Shown here one piece after another: positions 1 to 7,676 of a stretch of 64,000 nucleotides of DNA. This DNA comes from Ramlibacter sp. PS4R-6 (GTDB lineage Bacteria; Pseudomonadota; Gammaproteobacteria; Burkholderiales; Burkholderiaceae_C), in assembly GCF_037572775.1 (NCBI RefSeq), contig NZ_JBBHKA010000001.1:310001-374000 (forward strand), read 5' to 3'. Numbering within the stretch: position 1 is the first letter of the stretch; the number at the start of each line of letters is the position of its first letter. A program made the position numbers and the translations under genes. The notes under the pieces are model-generated. The model was not told the DNA's origin. It saw nothing but the letters and a program-made list of their open reading frames with translations, and did no database searches.

Positions 1-110
1 CGGCCCACTTGGGCTTCCATGAAACCGAAGATCGTGACCGACGACTGGGCCCAGCTTGCGGTTGCGCCGCCTGCCAGGGCGGCAGCGATCACCATTGCGT
101 AGCTCTTCAT
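1..110 (-). CDS. Gram-negative porin, N-terminal fragment (cut by window edge)
   Basis: Only the first 36 codons are in the window; the gene continues beyond position 1. The reading begins MKSYAMVIAAALAGGATASW, a typical Sec signal peptide, and runs into AQSSVTIFGFMEAQVG. This matches the mature start of betaproteobacterial trimeric porins, whose first beta strand is usually written QSSVTLYGxxDAG. The start at 110 is supported by a GGAGG ribosome site nine bases upstream. The product would sit in the outer membrane as a general diffusion channel. It is divergent from the LacI-type regulator at 342, so shared control is plausible. The family call rests on the leader and first strand only. Confidence 0.7.
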   Translation of the reverse strand, partial: MKSYAMVIAAALAGGATASWAQSSVTIFGFMEAQVG

Positions 111-341
111 TGAGAAATGCCTCCAGGATTGATTAAAAAGATGGGATTACTGCCTTGCCGCCGCTCAGGACGAAGTTCGAAAGTCGAGTCCCCTCAACGC
201 CTTTTTGACGACGTTGTGATAATAAATCAATCTTAATCAATCAAACAAGTGAAATCTGCGTCAGTGTCTTGACAGCGCCAACTGGAAGGAAATGCAGTAC
301 AGTCCGCGTGCCGCTCCAGGCGATTGATTTAATTGAGGGGA
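111..341. promoter_or_regulatory. Porin-lacI divergent intergenic region with four AATCAATC sites
   Basis: This 231-base region separates the divergent porin and LacI-type genes and is much more AT-rich than its surroundings. The octamer AATCAATC occurs at 225-232 and 235-242 as direct repeats ten bases apart. Its complement GATTGATT occurs at 127-134, next to the porin start, and at 322-329, next to the lacI start. Repeated half-sites flanking both promoters are what an operator region for the adjacent regulator would look like. Binding by that regulator is inference. Confidence 0.45.
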
Positions 342-1370
342 ATGGCAGCGACGATCAATCAGATTGCCGAAGCCGCCGGGGTCAGTACCGCAACGGTCGA
401 CCGGGTGCTCAACAACCGGCCGGGTGTCAACCCGGCCACCGTCGAGCGCGTCCGCGCGGTGATGGCCTCCCTGGGCGCAGGCGCGCCGGTGCGCGGGCGC
501 CCGCGCACCACGCCCAACTACCGCTTCGGCTTCGTGCTGCCGGCGGCGCGGCGCGGCTTCTTCGACATGATCGACCGCATGGTCGCCCAGGCCGCCGGCG
601 ACTTCCGCCACCAGCACATCACCGAGATCACGCACCGCCTGCCGAACGCGGACGGCGCCGACTTCGCGCTGGAACTCGCCAAGATGACGGACCTGGACGG
701 CATCGCGCTGCTGGCGCCCGACGTGCCGCAGGTCAAGCTCGCGATCAACGAGCTGGTGCGCGCCGGCGTTCACGTCGTCACGCTGTTCTCGGACGTTCCC
801 GGGTCGCTGCGCGAAACCTTTGTCGGCGCGGACAACCGCGCTGCCGGCCGCACGGCGGGCCTGCTGCTCGGGCGTGAGCTGCCGCGCGGCGAGCCGGGGC
901 GCTGCGTGCTGCTGTCGCCGCCCACGCGCTTCGCCGCCGAGATCGACCGCCGCATCGGCTTCGCGCAGGTGCTGGAAGAGCGCTTCCCCGGCGCGTCGCT
1001 GCTCGAATTGCCCGACATGCCGGAAGCCGAGGACCAGGCCTACGCCTTCGCGCGCGAGTTCCTCGACCCGAAGCGCACCGGCGGGCGGGTTCACGCCCTC
1101 TACAACATCGGCCCGGGATCGCACGGCGTGGGCCGCGCCATCCAGGAGCTGGGCTACGACAGCTCGCTGGGCTTCGTCGTGCACGACCTGCTGGAGATGC
1201 ACCGCACGCTCCTGGTCGCCAACACGGTGACGTACGTCCTGCAGCAGGACGTGCACTACGCCGTCATGACGGCCGCCAAGGTGCTGCGCCTGCTGTGCGA
1301 GGACGTGCGCGGCGCGCTGGCGGTGAGCAACCCCAGCATCGAAATCATCACCGCCGAAAACCTCGCATAA
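342..1370 (+). CDS. LacI-family transcriptional regulator
   Basis: The protein has 342 residues. It opens with the LacI helix-turn-helix and hinge (AATINQIAEAAGVSTATVDR, then a second helix with NNRPGVNPATVERV). A periplasmic-binding-protein-like sensor domain follows, typical of sugar or polyol sensing. The usual hinge-helix LPxxLA signature is not obvious, and a Pro/Arg-rich linker (GAPVRGRPRTT) precedes the sensor domain; variants of this kind occur near carbohydrate uptake genes. The ATG at 342 was chosen because the preceding TTG at 333 would add residues before the conserved start and has no ribosome site; GAGGGG lies immediately upstream. dhaK follows 56 bases later on the same strand, so it is probably a regulatory target or operon partner. 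The effector is unknown. Confidence 0.85.
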   Translation: MAATINQIAEAAGVSTATVDRVLNNRPGVNPATVERVRAVMASLGAGAPVRGRPRTTPNYRFGFVLPAARRGFFDMIDRMVAQAAGDFRHQHITEITHRLPNADGADFALELAKMTDLDGIALLAPDVPQVKLAINELVRAGVHVVTLFSDVPGSLRETFVGADNRAAGRTAGLLLGRELPRGEPGRCVLLSPPTRFAAEIDRRIGFAQVLEERFPGASLLELPDMPEAEDQAYAFAREFLDPKRTGGRVHALYNIGPGSHGVGRAIQELGYDSSLGFVVHDLLEMHRTLLVANTVTYVLQQDVHYAVMTAAKVLRLLCEDVRGALAVSNPSIEIITAENLA

Positions 1371-1426
1371 ACGAAAGGTGACAGTCAGGCTGGTCGGTGA
1401 CCATAATGGTGCACCGAGGGGCCGGC

Positions 1427-2410
1427 ATGAAGAAGTTCACCAATCTTCCGAGCGACGTCGTCTACGAAAGCGCACTGGGCTTTGCCGCGGCCCATGCGGA
1501 CATCGTCACGCTCAACGTCGACCCGCTCTTCGTCGCCCGCAAGCATCCCAACCGCAACAAGGTGGCCCTGGTCTCGGGCGGCGGCTCGGGGCATGAGCCG
1601 CTGCACATCGGCTACGTCGGCGCCGGCATGCTCGATGCGGCCTGCCCCGGCGAGGTGTTCACCTCGCCGACCCCCGACCAGATGCTCGCGGCGTGCAAGG
1701 CCGTGGCGGGCGACGCCGGCGTCCTCTACATCGTCAAGAACTACGCCGGCGACGTCATGAACTTCCAGATGGCGATGGACATGATGGACCGGGAGTACGC
1801 CTCGGTGCTGGTCAACGACGACGTCTCGGTCGACACCGCCGGCCACAACGCCCAGCGGCGCGGCGTCGCGGGGACGGTGGTGGTCGAGAAGATCGTCGGG
1901 GCGGCCGCCGAGCGCGGCGCCAACCTCGCGGCGTGCAAGCGGCTCGCGGACCGGGTCAACGCGCACACCGCGTCGATGGGTGTCGCGTTCACCAGCTGCA
2001 CCGTGCCGGAGGCGGGCGTCGCCACTTTCGAGATCGGCGCGGACGAGATGGAAGTCGGCGTGGGCATCCATGGCGAGCCCGGCCGCCGCCGCGCCACCGT
2101 GCAGCCCGCCGCGGTGATCGTCGACGAGCTGCTCGCGGCCATCCTCAAGGACATCACGCCCAAGCGCGGCGACGAGGTGCTGCTGTTCGTCAACGGCCTG
2201 GGCGGCACGCCGCTGATGGAGCTGTACCTGCTGTATCGCGACGCCAGCGAGCACCTGTCGCGCGCCGGCTTCATGCCCGCGCGTTCGCTGGTGGGCAACT
2301 ACACGACCTCGCTCGAAATGGCGGGCGCGTCGATCACGGTTACCGTGCTCGACGAGGAGATGAAGGCGCTGTGGGACGCGCCGGTGCACACGCCGGCGCT
2401 GCGCTGGTAG
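1427..2410 (+). CDS. dhaK: Dihydroxyacetone kinase subunit DhaK
   Basis: DhaK binds dihydroxyacetone or a related short ketose covalently as a hemiaminal so that it can be phosphorylated. The 327-residue protein has the expected loop SGGGSGHEPLHIGYVGAGM (about 50-68) and the substrate-binding histidine in GVGIHGEPG (H215, close to His218 of E. coli DhaK). The ATG at 1427 has GAGGGG at a good distance; the in-frame GTG at 1397 would add ten residues with no match to the family. DhaK cannot phosphorylate alone. It needs DhaL, which carries the nucleotide, and in PTS systems also DhaM. Neither gene is next to it here, so the partner must lie elsewhere or the protein is used in another way. It probably forms an operon with the LacI-type regulator upstream. 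Confidence 0.9.
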   Translation: MKKFTNLPSDVVYESALGFAAAHADIVTLNVDPLFVARKHPNRNKVALVSGGGSGHEPLHIGYVGAGMLDAACPGEVFTSPTPDQMLAACKAVAGDAGVLYIVKNYAGDVMNFQMAMDMMDREYASVLVNDDVSVDTAGHNAQRRGVAGTVVVEKIVGAAAERGANLAACKRLADRVNAHTASMGVAFTSCTVPEAGVATFEIGADEMEVGVGIHGEPGRRRATVQPAAVIVDELLAAILKDITPKRGDEVLLFVNGLGGTPLMELYLLYRDASEHLSRAGFMPARSLVGNYTTSLEMAGASITVTVLDEEMKALWDAPVHTPALRW

Positions 2411-2459
2411 CACCTTCGATGTAATCTCCGCGTCAGTCGGCGCCGCGACACTGCCGCGC

Positions 2460-3212
2460 ATGAAACGTGTCGCCGCCCTCGCCTTCGCCGCACTGCTCGC
2501 GGCGCCATGCTTCGCCCTCGACCTCGTCGTGCCCGCCTACTTCTACCCGGCGGGCAAGAAGAACCCGTGGCCGCAGCTCGCAGTGGCCGCGGCGCGCGCG
2601 CCGCTGGTCGCGATCCTCAACCCGGCGAGCGGGCCCGGCACGTTCACCGACCCGAACTACACGGCTGCGATCGCCGGTGTGCGCAGCGCGGGTGGCCGCG
2701 TGATCGCGTATGTGTCCACGCGCTATGCCACGCGGCCGCTGATCGAAGTCACCGCCGACATCAACGCCTACCTCGGCATGTACGCGGTGGACGGCTTCTT
2801 CCTGGACGAGATGACGAACGACGCCGACGCGGGGCACCTGGCTTTCTACCAGTCGGCGTACAACTACATCAAGGCGCTCAACCCCGCGTACCACGTGATG
2901 GGCAACCCGGGCACGAACACGCAGGAAGCGTATGCCAGCCTGCCGGTGGCCGACAGCTTCGTCGTGTTCGAGGGCAACGCCACGTCGTATTCAGCCTATG
3001 TGCCCGCGGCGTGGCAGGCCGGCTACGCGCGCAGCCGCTTCGTGCACATCGTCTACAAGTCCGACAAGAAGCAGATGGCGAAGGACGTCGCGAATGCCGT
3101 GGCGCGCGGCGCCGGCGGGCTGTTCGTGACGAGCGACAAGCTGCCCAACCCGTACGACGTGCTGCCCTCCTACTGGAAGGACGAAGTCACGGAAGTGGGC
3201 GCAGCGCCCTGA
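2460..3212 (+). CDS. Spherulation-specific family 4 (spherulin-4-like) secreted protein
   Basis: The protein has 250 residues with a clean signal peptide, MKRVAALAFAALLAAPCFA, so it is probably periplasmic or secreted. The mature part looks like a TIM-barrel protein of the spherulin-4 family: an early YFYP segment, LVAILNPASGPG, a middle VIAYVSTRYATR, then a DGFFLDEMTND acidic patch typical of the active-site side of glycosidase-like barrels. Fungal relatives (Sph3, GH135) cut galactosaminogalactan; that link is family knowledge, and the bacterial substrate is unknown. No strong ribosome site precedes the ATG. It lies 49 bases after dhaK and could be cotranscribed with it. It converges on the enoyl-CoA hydratase gene with a 9-base gap. 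Confidence 0.75.
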   Translation: MKRVAALAFAALLAAPCFALDLVVPAYFYPAGKKNPWPQLAVAAARAPLVAILNPASGPGTFTDPNYTAAIAGVRSAGGRVIAYVSTRYATRPLIEVTADINAYLGMYAVDGFFLDEMTNDADAGHLAFYQSAYNYIKALNPAYHVMGNPGTNTQEAYASLPVADSFVVFEGNATSYSAYVPAAWQAGYARSRFVHIVYKSDKKQMAKDVANAVARGAGGLFVTSDKLPNPYDVLPSYWKDEVTEVGAAP

Positions 3213-3221
3213 CGCGCCGCG

Positions 3222-4022
3222 TCATCGGCCGGTGAACTTCGCCGGCCGCCGCTCGACGAAGGAGCGCACGCCTTCCTTCGCGTCCTCGGTGTTCGCCAGG
3301 CGCGTCTGCACGTCGATGAACTCGGCCATCGCGGTGAGCGGGCCCTGCTCCACCGCCTTCACCGCGTTCAGGCGCGTGGCGACCACGGCCTGGGGCGCCT
3401 GCGCGGCGATCGCTTCGGCGATGCGGATCGCCTCGTCCAGCTCGCGGCCCGCCGGGACGACCTTCTGCACGAAGTTCAGGCGCAGAGCCTCGGTTGCATC
3501 GAACTCGTCGCCGGTCAGCAGGTGCAGCATCGCGTTGCCCAGGCCCGCGCGCTGCGACATGCGCAGCGTCGCGCCGCCGGTGGCCATGATCCCGCGCTTG
3601 ACCTCGAGCTGCGAGAAGCGGCAATCGTTGGCCGCGACCACCACGTCGGCGGCGAGCATCAGCTCGATGCCCAGCGTGAAGGTGATGCCCTTGACCGCGA
3701 CCACCATCGGCTTGGTGCGGCGGCGGTAACCCGGCGTGCCCAGGTCCATCGGCTCCACGTCGCCGGGCCGGAGCAGCTTTTCGCCGCGCTGCATGAAGGG
3801 CGCGATGGTCGGCAGGTCCAGGCCCGCGGTGAAGTGCTGGCCGAAGGCGTGCAGCACGCCGACGCGCAATTGCGGGTCGTCGTCCAGGCGCGTGTACGCC
3901 TCGCCCAGCTCGCGGAACATGCGCGGCGTGAAGCCGTTGTACTTGGCGGGCCGGTTGATGCCCACCAGCAGCAGCGGCCCGCGCGCTTCGCAAGTGATGC
4001 AGCCTTCGGCCGGCGCGTCCAT
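3222..4022 (-). CDS. Enoyl-CoA hydratase/isomerase (crotonase) family protein
   Basis: This 266-residue protein has the crotonase fold. Two acidic residues fall where the family's catalytic pair lies: E120 in the segment TLGIELMLAAD and E140 in FSQLEVKRG, twenty residues apart like Glu144 and Glu164 of rat enoyl-CoA hydratase. An oxyanion-hole segment (AFGQHFTAGLDL) is present. These residues suggest hydration of an enoyl-CoA thioester, but the exact substrate cannot be read from sequence. The gene begins 3 bases after the TldE-like gene and is the last of a leftward run, so it is probably cotranscribed with the peptidase pair. This is not the fatty-acid oxidation operon arrangement. Confidence 0.85.
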   Translation of the reverse strand: MDAPAEGCITCEARGPLLLVGINRPAKYNGFTPRMFRELGEAYTRLDDDPQLRVGVLHAFGQHFTAGLDLPTIAPFMQRGEKLLRPGDVEPMDLGTPGYRRRTKPMVVAVKGITFTLGIELMLAADVVVAANDCRFSQLEVKRGIMATGGATLRMSQRAGLGNAMLHLLTGDEFDATEALRLNFVQKVVPAGRELDEAIRIAEAIAAQAPQAVVATRLNAVKAVEQGPLTAMAEFIDVQTRLANTEDAKEGVRSFVERRPAKFTGR

Positions 4023-4025
4023 CGC

Positions 4026-5318
4026 TTACGAGAAGTGCAGGTTGGCGATGCGGATCCAGGGCAGGCGCTGCGCGCCGCCGTCGATCTGCTCGCGCGAGAT
4101 GGCGACCACATCCTTGAGCATCTGCGCCATGTTGCCCGCGATCATGGTCTCCGACAGCGCCGGGCCGATGGCCCCGCCGTCGATGCGGAAGCTGTTCTTG
4201 ATCACGCCCGAGAAGTTGCCGTTGGCGGCGGGGTTGCCCATGGACAGGCGCCCGACGATGGCGCCGCGCTGCACGCCGCCGATCACTTCCGACAGCGGCG
4301 TCCGGCCCGCGACCACATCCCAGCCACCCGCCACCGGCACGTGCTTCAGCCCCGTCTTGCGGCTGCCGTACAGCGTCGGCGTCAGCGCGCGCAGCGTGCC
4401 TTGCTCCAGCAGCGTCACGGGCGGCGCGGCGAAAGCGTCGCCGGAAATTGCGGCGACGCCGGGCGCATCGAACCGGCTGCGGATGGTGAGCAGCGGCGAG
4501 GCGATCACCTCACCCACGCTGCCCTGGTACAGCGAGCTGCCCGAGATCAGTTGCGTGTCGCCCAGTTGCCCCAGGAACCACCCGAGCAGGTCGGACACCG
4601 CGCCGGGCGTGAACACCACGTCGCCGAGGAACTTGCCGCCGATGGGTTGCGTGTCGATCTGCCGTTCCGACTCGCGCATCATGTCGGCGAGGCCGAAGTA
4701 AGCCTGCGCCGGCTGCGACGCGAGTTCGTCCGCGGAGCCGCCCGTGAAGTTGTACGAGCTCGACTTGCTGCCCTCGCGCGCCGCGCCGATGGCGCTGAGC
4801 GAATAGCAGCCGATGCTCGCGGCCAGGTCGCTGCCGCCGGTGGTGAGCGTGTGCCAGCGCTGCCACTGGTGCGAGCAGCTTCCCTCTTCGAGCATCATGC
4901 GCGGCGTTTCGCCCGCGCGGAACGCCAGCAGCTCCTTCACCTTCGCCGCGAGCAGCTCGCGGTCGCCCTGCTGCGGGCCCTGCACGATGCGCGCGTGCTG
5001 GCCGCTCGACACGGCGTTGGCTTCGTCCTGCGGCGCCGACTGCGCGTCCTTGTACAGCGACGCGATGCGCGCCTGCACCGCTTCGCGGTCGACCTGCGAC
5101 AGCTCGGTGCTGGCCATGCGGCCGCCGGCGATGCCCAGCAGCATCAGCTTGTGCGACTCGGTGCTGCGCAGCAGGCTCGGCTCGTTGTGGGCGATGCCCA
5201 GCTCGTCCAGCTTGCCGTGCACGGCCGTGACCTGCGCGTGCTCGAAGCCCGCGCGCTTCATGCCCTCGAGCGTCTGCGCCGCGAGGTCCTGGAGGTTCAG
5301 TTCGAGTGCGCCCATCAT
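4026..5318 (-). CDS. TldE/PmbA-family metallopeptidase subunit
   Basis: The 430-residue protein belongs to the TldD/PmbA (modulator of DNA gyrase) family. It lacks the HExxxH zinc motif, as TldE/PmbA subunits do, and has the conserved C-terminal part (GRLSMGNPAANGNFSGVIKN, then ALSETMIAGNM). In E. coli, TldD and TldE form a heterodimer in which TldD carries the zinc and TldE closes the proteolytic chamber; the pair trims microcin B17 leader and degrades CcdA. The start codon overlaps the tldD stop (ATGA, 5315-5318), so the two are translationally coupled and made in equal amounts. This compact two-gene arrangement differs from E. coli, where tldD and pmbA are unlinked. Confidence 0.87.
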   Translation of the reverse strand: MMGALELNLQDLAAQTLEGMKRAGFEHAQVTAVHGKLDELGIAHNEPSLLRSTESHKLMLLGIAGGRMASTELSQVDREAVQARIASLYKDAQSAPQDEANAVSSGQHARIVQGPQQGDRELLAAKVKELLAFRAGETPRMMLEEGSCSHQWQRWHTLTTGGSDLAASIGCYSLSAIGAAREGSKSSSYNFTGGSADELASQPAQAYFGLADMMRESERQIDTQPIGGKFLGDVVFTPGAVSDLLGWFLGQLGDTQLISGSSLYQGSVGEVIASPLLTIRSRFDAPGVAAISGDAFAAPPVTLLEQGTLRALTPTLYGSRKTGLKHVPVAGGWDVVAGRTPLSEVIGGVQRGAIVGRLSMGNPAANGNFSGVIKNSFRIDGGAIGPALSETMIAGNMAQMLKDVVAISREQIDGGAQRLPWIRIANLHFS

Positions 5319-6655
5319 TCGCCCCCGATGTGCGCCTGCGCGCGCAAGGCCGGCCCGCCCATGGACACCACCATGGGCTGCTTCTTGCCGCAGTAGCCGC
5401 TGCAGTTCCAGTAGATGTCGTCGGACACCGCGTCGACCGACTGCAGCACCTTGATCGCCGAGCCGGAGATGGTGGTGTCGCGGATGGCGCGCCCGAGCTT
5501 GCCGTCCTTGATCTCGTAGGCCAGCGACACGCCGAACATGAACTCGGTGGTCGAGTCGGCCTGGCCGTTGCCGGTCTTCATCAGGAAGTAGCCTTCGTCG
5601 ACGCCGGCGATCATGTCCTCGAGCTTCGACTGCCCGGGCACGATGACCGTGTTGCGCATGCGCACGAGCGGCTCATCCGAGGGCGCGTAGGCGCGCGCGC
5701 TGCCGGTGGGGCGGATGCCCAGCTTCGCCGCGGTCTCGCGGCTGTTCATGAACTCGGTGAGGATGCCCTTGTCGATCAGCATCGCATCGCGCGCCGGCAT
5801 GCCTTCGTCGTCGGCATAGACGGGGATCATCACTTCCTCGCCGCCGAAGGTGTGGGCGACGTCGATCATCGTGACGAGGTCGCTGCCCACGCGCTGGCCG
5901 ACGAGGTCGCGCGTGACGGCGCCGCCGAGCACCAGGTCGGCCTCGCACGGGTGGCCCATGGCCTCGTGCGCCAGCATGCCCGCGAGTTCCGGTGCGAGCA
6001 CCACGGTGTGCTGGCCGCCGCGCGCCGCCACCGCCTCGCACTTGGCGCGCACGTGGCGATGGACGTCATCGAGCTCGCGCTCCAGCGCCGCGGGCGACAG
6101 GTCGAGGTCGGCGAGGCTGCCCTTGCCGCTGACCACGTGCATGATCTCCACGGGCGCGCCGTCGGCGCCGATCGCCGTGAACGTCACGTAGCACAGCGCG
6201 CGCTGGATGCTGTTCAGCACCTCGCTGCCGGTGCTGGTGGTGAGCCACTTGGAATGGTGCTCGTCGCCGAACAGCACGCGCGTGGATTTCAGGTCCGGGT
6301 AGCGCTGCTTGCACCACGCCGACAGTTCGGCCATGCGCGCGACGCATTCGTCCTGGCCGATGGCGGCCTTGCCCTTGAAGGCGTGCTCGCCGCGGTAGGT
6401 GCCTTCGGGCAGCGTGAGCGCGTCCTTGCGGCCGAAGCGGCCCATGGCGCGCGCGTTGCCGCGCGCCTGCTGCGTCATGCGCTCGACGCCGGCGGCGCTG
6501 GCGTCGTTGGTCGACGCGAAGCCCCAGTAGCCGGCGTCCCAGGCTCGCGCGCTGGCGCCGCTGTCGAGCGTCTGCGAGTTGAGGGTGAGGTTGCCGTCCA
6601 CCATCAGCAGGCGGCGCTTGCGCAGCTCGTGGCGGCGCGTTTCCAGGTAGGTCAT
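5315..6655 (-). CDS. tldD: TldD-family zinc metallopeptidase
   Basis: This 446-residue partner of the TldE-like protein carries the catalytic motif HEAMGHPCEAD (H230, E231, H235), the HExxxH zinc site of TldD. The C-terminal half contains a conserved EGYFLMKTGNGQADSTTEF stretch and ends near CGKKQPM. A GGAG ribosome site lies six bases before the ATG. TldD-TldE pairs cleave unfolded or modified peptides in the cytoplasm. Their neighbours sometimes include natural-product precursor genes, but no short precursor-like frame with a good ribosome site is visible next to this pair. The gene is preceded on the same strand by a membrane-anchored unknown 49 bases away. Confidence 0.9.
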   Translation of the reverse strand: MTYLETRRHELRKRRLLMVDGNLTLNSQTLDSGASARAWDAGYWGFASTNDASAAGVERMTQQARGNARAMGRFGRKDALTLPEGTYRGEHAFKGKAAIGQDECVARMAELSAWCKQRYPDLKSTRVLFGDEHHSKWLTTSTGSEVLNSIQRALCYVTFTAIGADGAPVEIMHVVSGKGSLADLDLSPAALERELDDVHRHVRAKCEAVAARGGQHTVVLAPELAGMLAHEAMGHPCEADLVLGGAVTRDLVGQRVGSDLVTMIDVAHTFGGEEVMIPVYADDEGMPARDAMLIDKGILTEFMNSRETAAKLGIRPTGSARAYAPSDEPLVRMRNTVIVPGQSKLEDMIAGVDEGYFLMKTGNGQADSTTEFMFGVSLAYEIKDGKLGRAIRDTTISGSAIKVLQSVDAVSDDIYWNCSGYCGKKQPMVVSMGGPALRAQAHIGGE

Positions 6656-6704
6656 GCTTCGCTCCGTACGTCGGCTTCGTGGGCCGGAGCGCCATTAGAT
6701 CACT

Positions 6705-7514
6705 TCACAGCAGCGAGTCCACGGGGACTGTCCGGGTGTCCATCACCTCATCCAGCACGCCGTCCACCATGAGCATGTCGCGGTACACGCCCAGCGCCAG
6801 CAAGGGCGGGCCGGAGCACTGCTGGCGCATGTTGGGGTCGCCCAGCATCCAGCGGACGATGTACATGCGCGCCTCGCGGTACGGCCATTCGTTGGCCAGC
6901 CCGTCGCACAGTTGCGCGTCATCGAGCAGCGACGCGTCACCGGTGGACGGCGCGTCCCAGGCCGGCGCGTTCTGCCCGAAGCGCTTGCGGAACGCCGCGC
7001 GCGCCACTTCCCATTCCTTCTCGCGCGCCAGCTGCCGGTACAGCTCGCGCAGTTCGAGGAAGACCCAGGGGCTGGTGTAGCGGAAGTCGGCCAGGTGCTG
7101 CTGCAGCAGGAGCGTGGAGGCGATCACGTCGCCGCGGTTGCGGCGGCGTTTCAGTTTGCCCTCGAGCTCGTGCAGGTCGATCAGCGTCGCCTCGCGCCGC
7201 GAAGTGGTTTCGCCGATCGCCGTGACGTAGATGGCGCGCGCGGATTCGGCGGCATTGGGGCTGTCCGGCAGGATGTCGTCGATGCCGCCCGCCGTGGTGA
7301 TGATGGAGGCGCCGGGGGGCTGCCGGTCGGCCCACAGGATGGAGTCCTTCTCGGTCTCGAGCAGGCGGCGCCGGCGGCGCTCGACGATCCAGCCGGTGGC
7401 GAACACGACGGACGCGGCGGCCCAGAGCAGCGTCGGCAAAGACGCGCCGCCGGCGCCTTTCACGGCGCCGGATGCGGGGCTCTCGGCGGGCAGGGCGGAC
7501 TCCGTCACTTGCAA
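6705..7514 (-). CDS. Membrane-anchored protein of unknown function
   Basis: About 269 residues. After a short N-terminal tail comes one hydrophobic segment (LPTLLWAAASVVFATGWIV, about 26-44) followed by an arginine cluster, so most of the chain should be cytoplasmic. The later part has repeated helical units, for example STLLLQQHLADFRYTSPWVF and ELYRQLAREKEWEVARAAF, which resemble the C-terminal helical repeats of FimV-like proteins. That resemblance is by eye and weak. No ATG fits the start: TTG at 7514 gives the longest form, and GTG at 7508 would also keep the membrane segment. It lies upstream of tldD on the same strand and may be the first gene of that operon. Confidence 0.6.
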   Translation of the reverse strand: MQVTESALPAESPASGAVKGAGGASLPTLLWAAASVVFATGWIVERRRRRLLETEKDSILWADRQPPGASIITTAGGIDDILPDSPNAAESARAIYVTAIGETTSRREATLIDLHELEGKLKRRRNRGDVIASTLLLQQHLADFRYTSPWVFLELRELYRQLAREKEWEVARAAFRKRFGQNAPAWDAPSTGDASLLDDAQLCDGLANEWPYREARMYIVRWMLGDPNMRQQCSGPPLLALGVYRDMLMVDGVLDEVMDTRTVPVDSLL

Positions 7515-7557
7515 CCAATGGTACTAGTCGCCCGCGCCCGGCGCCATGGTGAATGCA

Positions 7558-7573
7558 TGTGAAGTCGTTCACA
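7558..7573. promoter_or_regulatory. CRP/Vfr-like palindrome upstream of hemerythrin gene
   Basis: The site reads TGTGA-AGTCGT-TCACA, a perfect match in form to the CRP consensus TGTGA-N6-TCACA. The inner bases extend the symmetry to TGTGAA-GTCG-TTCACA. It lies 103 bases before the start codon at 7677 and 44 bases before the divergent gene at 7514, so it could act on either. Binding by a CRP-family protein is inferred from the motif only. Confidence 0.5.
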
Positions 7574-7604
7574 CGCGGGCACCCTTTACGGAAATTTGAG
7601 GATT

Positions 7605-7625
7605 CGCTTAAGCAATTCTTAAGCG
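7605..7625. promoter_or_regulatory. Perfect inverted repeat CGCTTAAG-N5-CTTAAGCG
   Basis: Two perfect eight-base arms (7605-7612 and 7618-7625) flank a five-base AT-rich spacer. The element lies about 52 bases before the hemerythrin-like start codon. A run of T is absent, so it is unlike a terminator and more like a dimeric repressor or activator operator. Confidence 0.45.
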
Positions 7626-7676
7626 CGGCGTTTGCGCCTGCTTCCTAGACTCCCGGCCACCCCCAAGGAGAACCTC

